Assembly: GCA_038731605.1 (NCBI GenBank)
Contig: JAVYQP010000003.1
Location: forward strand, 1 to 64,000
Source: WYZ-LMO2 sp038731605
GTDB taxonomy: Archaea; Halobacteriota; Archaeoglobi; Archaeoglobales; Archaeoglobaceae
Reading direction: 5' to 3'
DNA: 64,000 nt
The position numbers and the translations under genes were made by a program. This document shows positions 61,286 to 64,000 of the stretch, piece after piece (position 1 is the stretch's first letter; each line of letters starts with the position of its first letter). The notes beneath the pieces are model-generated. The model was given only the letters and a program-made list of their open reading frames with translations, ran no database searches and was not told the origin of the DNA.

Positions 61286-61636
61286 CTACAGCTTGTATTT
61301 AGCCTGGAACTTCTTAACAATACCCGCAAGCCTCTGGGCTTCCATTATGTTTCCCTGTATCTTATACTTGCCCATCATGAAGGCTGCAACTGCGTCTTCC
61401 TTGCCCTTCAGAACGTTTGCCCAAAGCTCCGGGCTTGCCACGATCGTGAAAGTCGGAGCACTTGCTTTACCCTCTTTAAAGGCACACTTCCCATCTGCGG
61501 TGTATTCAACGTAAAAATCCTCTCCGCCCAGGGAATACTGGACGACTCCTTTCCAGCCAGCCATCGCCTTCTGGATCTCCGGATCGCTGTTCTGAATCTC
61601 GCACATCTTTTTAATCAACTCTTTCGCCTCGCTCAT
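61286..61636 (-). CDS. SCP2 sterol-carrier-like protein
   Basis: A 116-residue SCP2-fold protein. It shows GVVQYSLGGEDFYVEYTADGKCAFKEGKA, then ASPELWANVLKGKEDAVAAFMMGKYKIQGNI. The fold binds hydrophobic ligands such as fatty acyl chains or lipids. GGTGATC just before the ATG is a clear ribosome binding site. It stands alone. The ligand is unknown; archaeal lipids or acyl-CoAs are possibilities. Confidence 0.85.
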   Translation of the reverse strand: MSEAKELIKKMCEIQNSDPEIQKAMAGWKGVVQYSLGGEDFYVEYTADGKCAFKEGKASAPTFTIVASPELWANVLKGKEDAVAAFMMGKYKIQGNIMEAQRLAGIVKKFQAKYKL

Positions 61637-61738
61637 ATGATCACCAATTTGATAATTTTATCCATGAATATAAACGTTGTGATTTGAGCACAAAAGAAAA
61701 TAGCTTTAAATCTAAATAAAGCGAATTACTAATTATTG

Positions 61739-62035
61739 TTATTCCTTCTCCTCCTTGATCGCAAGTTCTCTAAGCTCCGGAGCGGTTTGGAACCTCCTTG
61801 TGAACACGTCCTTGACAATTACGATATCTCCAACCGCACGAACGAGCCTGTATGGGATAACAACCCCCCTTGAATTCGAGTCTATGAGGGCTTTGTTATA
61901 TTCTACGACAACTATTCCCGAGATTGCGCTGGCGTTCGTGTCGATTACAACGTCCTCAATCTTTCCCACGTATCTGCCCTCGTCTGTGAAGACCTTCATC
62001 CCAAAGAGTGTAGTGATCTCTCCGCTCATAGTCAT
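61739..62035 (-). CDS. PRC-barrel domain protein
   Basis: A 98-residue beta-barrel protein: FGMKVFTDEGRYVGKIEDVVID followed by VEYNKALIDSNSRGVVIPYRLVRAVGDIVIV. PRC barrels of this size are common in Euryarchaea, and some bind division or RNA-processing proteins. ATG 62035 lies about 26 bases after a minus-strand TATA at 62057-62066; ATG 62029 is an alternative. The frame upstream to 62227 translates tRNA-Ala and is not real. Confidence 0.8.
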   Translation of the reverse strand: MTMSGEITTLFGMKVFTDEGRYVGKIEDVVIDTNASAISGIVVVEYNKALIDSNSRGVVIPYRLVRAVGDIVIVKDVFTRRFQTAPELRELAIKEEKE

Positions 62036-62154
62036 AAGAGATGCCAATCCAATGGAATATATTAATTTTTCCTCATTTTGTTTAATTCTCAGAGTCGTGA
62101 TGCTAAAACACCCGAAAGCATAAAGTTTATCTTCACGAATCGCAACGCAGTGAA

Positions 62155-62226
62155 GGGCTCGTAGCTCAGCGGTAGAGCGCCGCCTTTGCGAGGCGGAGGC
62201 CCCGGGTTCAAATCCCGGCGAGTCCA
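62155..62226 (+). tRNA. tRNA-Ala (anticodon TGC)
   Basis: A 72-base tRNA without an intron. The acceptor stem GGGCTCG/CGAGTCC has one G-T pair, the D stem is GCTC/GAGC, the anticodon stem is CCGCC/GGCGG with loop TTTGCGA, and the T arm is CCGGG-TTCAAAT-CCCGG. CCA is not encoded. A TATA-like GTTTAT lies about 27 bases upstream. A minus-strand gene ends at its 3' edge. Confidence 0.97.
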
Positions 62227-62418
62227 CTACAAAATGTTGTTCAATTCTAGGAGACTTGTGAGAACTTTTCTTTCCAGATCTCTCGCTTTTTCTTCGTCCA
62301 CTTTTTCGTGCAATTGCCTGTAGAACTCAGCGCTGTGATACTTGCTCTTGAGCTTATAGCGCACGAGTTCGTGCAGAATTAAGTATCGAATCGACTCTTC
62401 ATCCAAGCGTGAAATCAA
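62227..62418 (-). CDS. Small protein, YgjP/DUF45 metallopeptidase-like fragment
   Basis: A 63-residue protein. IRYLILHELVRYKLKSKYHSAEFYRQL resembles the C-terminal zinc motif of DUF45/YgjP proteins (HELxHxxxxxHSxxFY), but the second histidine of HExxH is tyrosine. The rest of the usual domain is absent. It is therefore a remnant or a small protein that has lost catalysis. The stop codon abuts the 3' end of tRNA-Ala. Confidence that it is translated is moderate. Confidence 0.5.
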   Translation of the reverse strand: MISRLDEESIRYLILHELVRYKLKSKYHSAEFYRQLHEKVDEEKARDLERKVLTSLLELNNIL

Positions 62419-62510
62419 GTTTTGGTTTATTCTTATCTGTTCGTTTTAAAAGATGCGAGACTGCTTCGTTTTCAAGCGCTATTTTTATATTTCAGATCTC
62501 GTCCAATATC

Positions 62511-62520
62511 CCTATAAACC
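62511..62520 (+). promoter_or_regulatory. TATA box for the methyltransferase gene
   Basis: CCTATAAACC is centred about 24 bases before the ATG at 62539, predicting a leaderless mRNA. Confidence 0.6.
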
Positions 62521-62538
62521 AGAGACACAAATAACTTC

Positions 62539-63084
62539 ATGCCACACAGATTCGACCACAAGAACGCAAAGATCCTCGACTCGGAGCAGAGGAGAATGTT
62601 CTTCCCCCCGGAAAAAGTTCTCGGAATTCTCGAGGGAGTTAAAATCAGAAAAGAAGTTGCGTTCGACATTGGAGCTGGAAGTGGTTACCTTACGATTCCG
62701 CTCGCTAAAATCTTCAAAAAAGTCTACGCAGTTGAGGTAAGCCCAGAAATGGTGGAGATTCTGAGCAAAAAACTGAAAGAAGTCGGGATCTCGAACGTGG
62801 GAATAATCCTAAGCGAAGAACCTCCAGAAATAGATTTCGCAATCGACCTCGTCGTCTTCTCGAACGTGCTCCACGAGATGGAGTCGCCAAAGGACTACCT
62901 CTGCTGGGCAAAGAAGGCGAGTTTTGTTCTTATTGCGGAATGGAAGAAAATCAGAACAGAGTTCGGACCACCCATCGAGGATCGACTCTCGCTTGAAGAG
63001 ATCCTTTCGCTCTGCGAAGGATACGAAGTCGTTAAAATTGAAGATCTGCGGTATCACTACGTTGCCCTATTAAAAAAGAAATGA
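62539..63084 (+). CDS. Class I SAM-dependent methyltransferase
   Basis: A 181-residue Rossmann-fold methyltransferase. The SAM loop is FDIGAGSGYLTIPLAK, then VEVSPEMVEIL and the LVVFSNVLHEME motif. It resembles small UbiE-type enzymes. The N-terminal PHRFDHKNAKILDSEQRR is a conserved feature of archaeal members. The substrate is unknown. It stands alone with its own promoter. Confidence 0.85.
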   Translation: MPHRFDHKNAKILDSEQRRMFFPPEKVLGILEGVKIRKEVAFDIGAGSGYLTIPLAKIFKKVYAVEVSPEMVEILSKKLKEVGISNVGIILSEEPPEIDFAIDLVVFSNVLHEMESPKDYLCWAKKASFVLIAEWKKIRTEFGPPIEDRLSLEEILSLCEGYEVVKIEDLRYHYVALLKKK

Positions 63085-63085
63085 T

Positions 63086-63436
63086 TCATCCTGCCTGCTG
63101 ACCGAGCATGCCCTGGATCTTCTTCTGCAGTTCCGCAAATCTCTCTCTCAACCTCTCCTCTTGTCTCGTCAGAGTTTTAATCCTTATGTCGTAGCTGTCC
63201 ACCTTCTCTGTGAGCTCTTTCACAATCTTCTCCTTGCTCTCCTTCACCAAAATGCTCCCAACAGTCTTGTAGATCGGCGTGTTTTCATCGACGTTCTGAA
63301 CTTCGCCCAAAGCCTGCTTTGCCTCTTCGAGCAAAGCTTCGAGCTGAGCTTTTTGCGTTATCACCAACTGAAGCTGTTGCTGAACTTGCTGTAGCTGTGC
63401 GATCAAGTTCTGGAGTTGCGGTGGCAACTCGCTCAT
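63086..63436 (-). CDS. pfdB: Prefoldin subunit beta
   Basis: A 116-residue chaperone subunit. It is two coiled-coil helices with a central hairpin (VDENTPIYKTVGSILVK), the beta-type layout. With alpha subunits it makes the hexamer that hands unfolded protein to the thermosome. ATG 63436 overlaps the pcc1 stop by 4 bases, typical of euryarchaeal gene order. Confidence 0.95.
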   Translation of the reverse strand: MSELPPQLQNLIAQLQQVQQQLQLVITQKAQLEALLEEAKQALGEVQNVDENTPIYKTVGSILVKESKEKIVKELTEKVDSYDIRIKTLTRQEERLRERFAELQKKIQGMLGQQAG

Positions 63437-63645
63437 ACCAACACCTCTATTTCCTGACACATCTTTATCAGCCTCAACCACGAGTTCAACGCAGCCCTTA
63501 GATCAGAGATCGTGTTTGCAGAGATTTCAAGTTTCAAAAATCCATCGGATTGATAAATCTTTGCCCTACTTATAGAGCTCATTTCCTCTGGCTTTAGAGC
63601 ATTCACAAGCTCTTCGCTACACTCCACGAGTATCGTAGCCCTCAT
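63433..63645 (-). CDS. pcc1: KEOPS complex subunit Pcc1
   Basis: A 70-residue subunit that forms the dimer core of KEOPS, which makes t6A37 in tRNA with Kae1. The fold shows ATILVECSEELVNAL, LKLEISANTISDLRAALNSWLRLI. It overlaps prefoldin beta and the upstream SufB/SufD gene by 4 bases each. Confidence 0.92.
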   Translation of the reverse strand: MRATILVECSEELVNALKPEEMSSISRAKIYQSDGFLKLEISANTISDLRAALNSWLRLIKMCQEIEVLV

Positions 63646-64000
63646 AGCGCATCTCTCATGTCTTCGATCGCCTTGTCTATGGTTCTCTTCAAAACCTCCG
63701 GCAACCCCTTTATCTCGATCTCCATGAAGCCACGAACTATCGCCGAAACCGCTTCGTCTCTGCTCATACCCCTCGACATCAAGTAAAAGATCTCCTCCTC
63801 CGCAATTTTTCCAATCGCAGCCTCATGGCTTAGTTCAAGGTTCGGCTTCTTCGCAATTAGCTCTGGAATCGCAGTTATCTCGCCATTTTCAGACAAAATC
63901 AGCCCCTTGCACTCTAAGTGTCCCTTGACACCTTCAGCTTCGCCTATTATTTGTCCCCTCGCAACCACTTTGCCACCTTTGCTTATCGCCCTCGAAATGA
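63642..64000 (-). CDS. SufB/SufD-type Fe-S scaffold protein (partial)
   Basis: The C-terminal 119 residues of a SUF component are seen; the 5' part lies beyond the window edge. SKGGKVVARGQIIGEA, VKGHLECKGLIL and IPELIAKKPNLELSHEAAIGKI are the beta-helix and the conserved C-terminal helix of SufB/SufD. Reading is open to base 64000, so the GTG at 63968 is not its start. SUF proteins assemble iron-sulfur clusters. I cannot say from this part whether it is SufB or SufD. Confidence 0.88.
   Translation of the reverse strand, partial: ISRAISKGGKVVARGQIIGEAEGVKGHLECKGLILSENGEITAIPELIAKKPNLELSHEAAIGKIAEEEIFYLMSRGMSRDEAVSAIVRGFMEIEIKGLPEVLKRTIDKAIEDMRDAL

Noticed and set aside
62036..62227. N-terminal extension of the PRC-barrel gene with SPGFEPGASASQRR
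   Set aside because: It translates tRNA-Ala and the promoter in reverse; the TATA box and PRC fold support a start at 62035 or 62029.
1..64000. CRISPR arrays, insertion sequences, inteins, rRNA genes, restriction or toxin systems
   Set aside because: I looked for spaced direct repeats, terminal inverted repeats, transposase motifs and intein blocks in large genes (atpA, ftsZ and others) and found none that stand up.

Overview
The window comes from a hyperthermophilic euryarchaeon, most likely a member of the Archaeoglobales (Archaeoglobus, Ferroglobus or Geoglobus type); genus is an inference. It carries an intron-split tRNA-Trp, eS1, eL15, RNase P p30, Pcc1, prefoldin beta, NAC, archaeal SRP54, a complete A-type ATP synthase operon, archaeosine and m1A tRNA enzymes and the archaeal cobalamin gene cobY. 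The class II HMG-CoA reductase and the CaiB-type CoA transferases with acyl-CoA ligases fit that order. Genes are packed on both strands, often with 4-base overlaps. Many operon-leading genes have a TATA box centred about 24-26 bases before the start codon, meaning leaderless mRNAs; others use GGTGA-type ribosome binding sites.

Layout. 0-4 kb: tRNA-Trp whose intron is a box C/D guide RNA, then a leftward operon of DUF1464 kinase-like protein, Rnl3-type RNA ligase and two CBS-domain proteins. 4-9 kb: HMG-CoA reductase, a HAD protein, an asparagine synthetase-like protein with a vestigial glutaminase domain, CobS, Pcm and CobY. 9-12.6 kb: eS1, eL15, an RNA-binding protein and RNase P p30, then convergent FtsZ with a small ribbon-helix-helix protein (CdrS-like) behind an unusually long, repeat-rich leader. 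12.9-17 kb: PfkB kinase, MscS channel, a winged-helix/iron-sulfur protein, a helical-repeat protein and a decayed gene. 17-24 kb: TAXI-TRAP transporter, a bactofilin-like membrane protein, DUF2095, YchF-type GTPase, Trm1, THEP1. 24-31 kb: two CaiB/BaiF CoA-transferase subunits, acetoacetate-CoA ligase, a second acyl-CoA ligase and a U32 protein, apparently a carboxylic-acid catabolic region.

31.7-36.2 kb is accessory: a LysR regulator faces a DUF169/TSUP/small-membrane-protein operon, and TTCGAA sites lie in both promoters; a frameshifted zinc phospholipase C-like gene follows. 36-37.5 kb: Acr3 arsenite exporter with a cysteine-containing AbrB regulator. 37.5-46.7 kb: HD protein, acylphosphatase, HisF, MazG, nicotinate phosphoribosyltransferase, PycA-type biotin carboxylase, 2-isopropylmalate synthase-type enzyme, DapF, a DUS-like protein and SerRS. 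46.7-48.2 kb: Xaa-Pro peptidase and MaoC hydratase. 48.2-56.6 kb: the A-type ATP synthase operon in the order H-I-K-E-C-F-A-B-D on the minus strand. 56.7-64 kb: RNase HII, SRP54, NAC, TrmI, RaSEA, rhomboid protease, SCP2, PRC-barrel protein, tRNA-Ala, a methyltransferase, prefoldin beta, Pcc1 and a SufB/SufD protein cut by the window edge.

The most notable items are the guide-RNA intron in tRNA-Trp close to an RNA-circularising ligase gene, the repeat-bearing cdrS-ftsZ leader, and the LysR/DUF169/TSUP unit with its shared operator-like sites.
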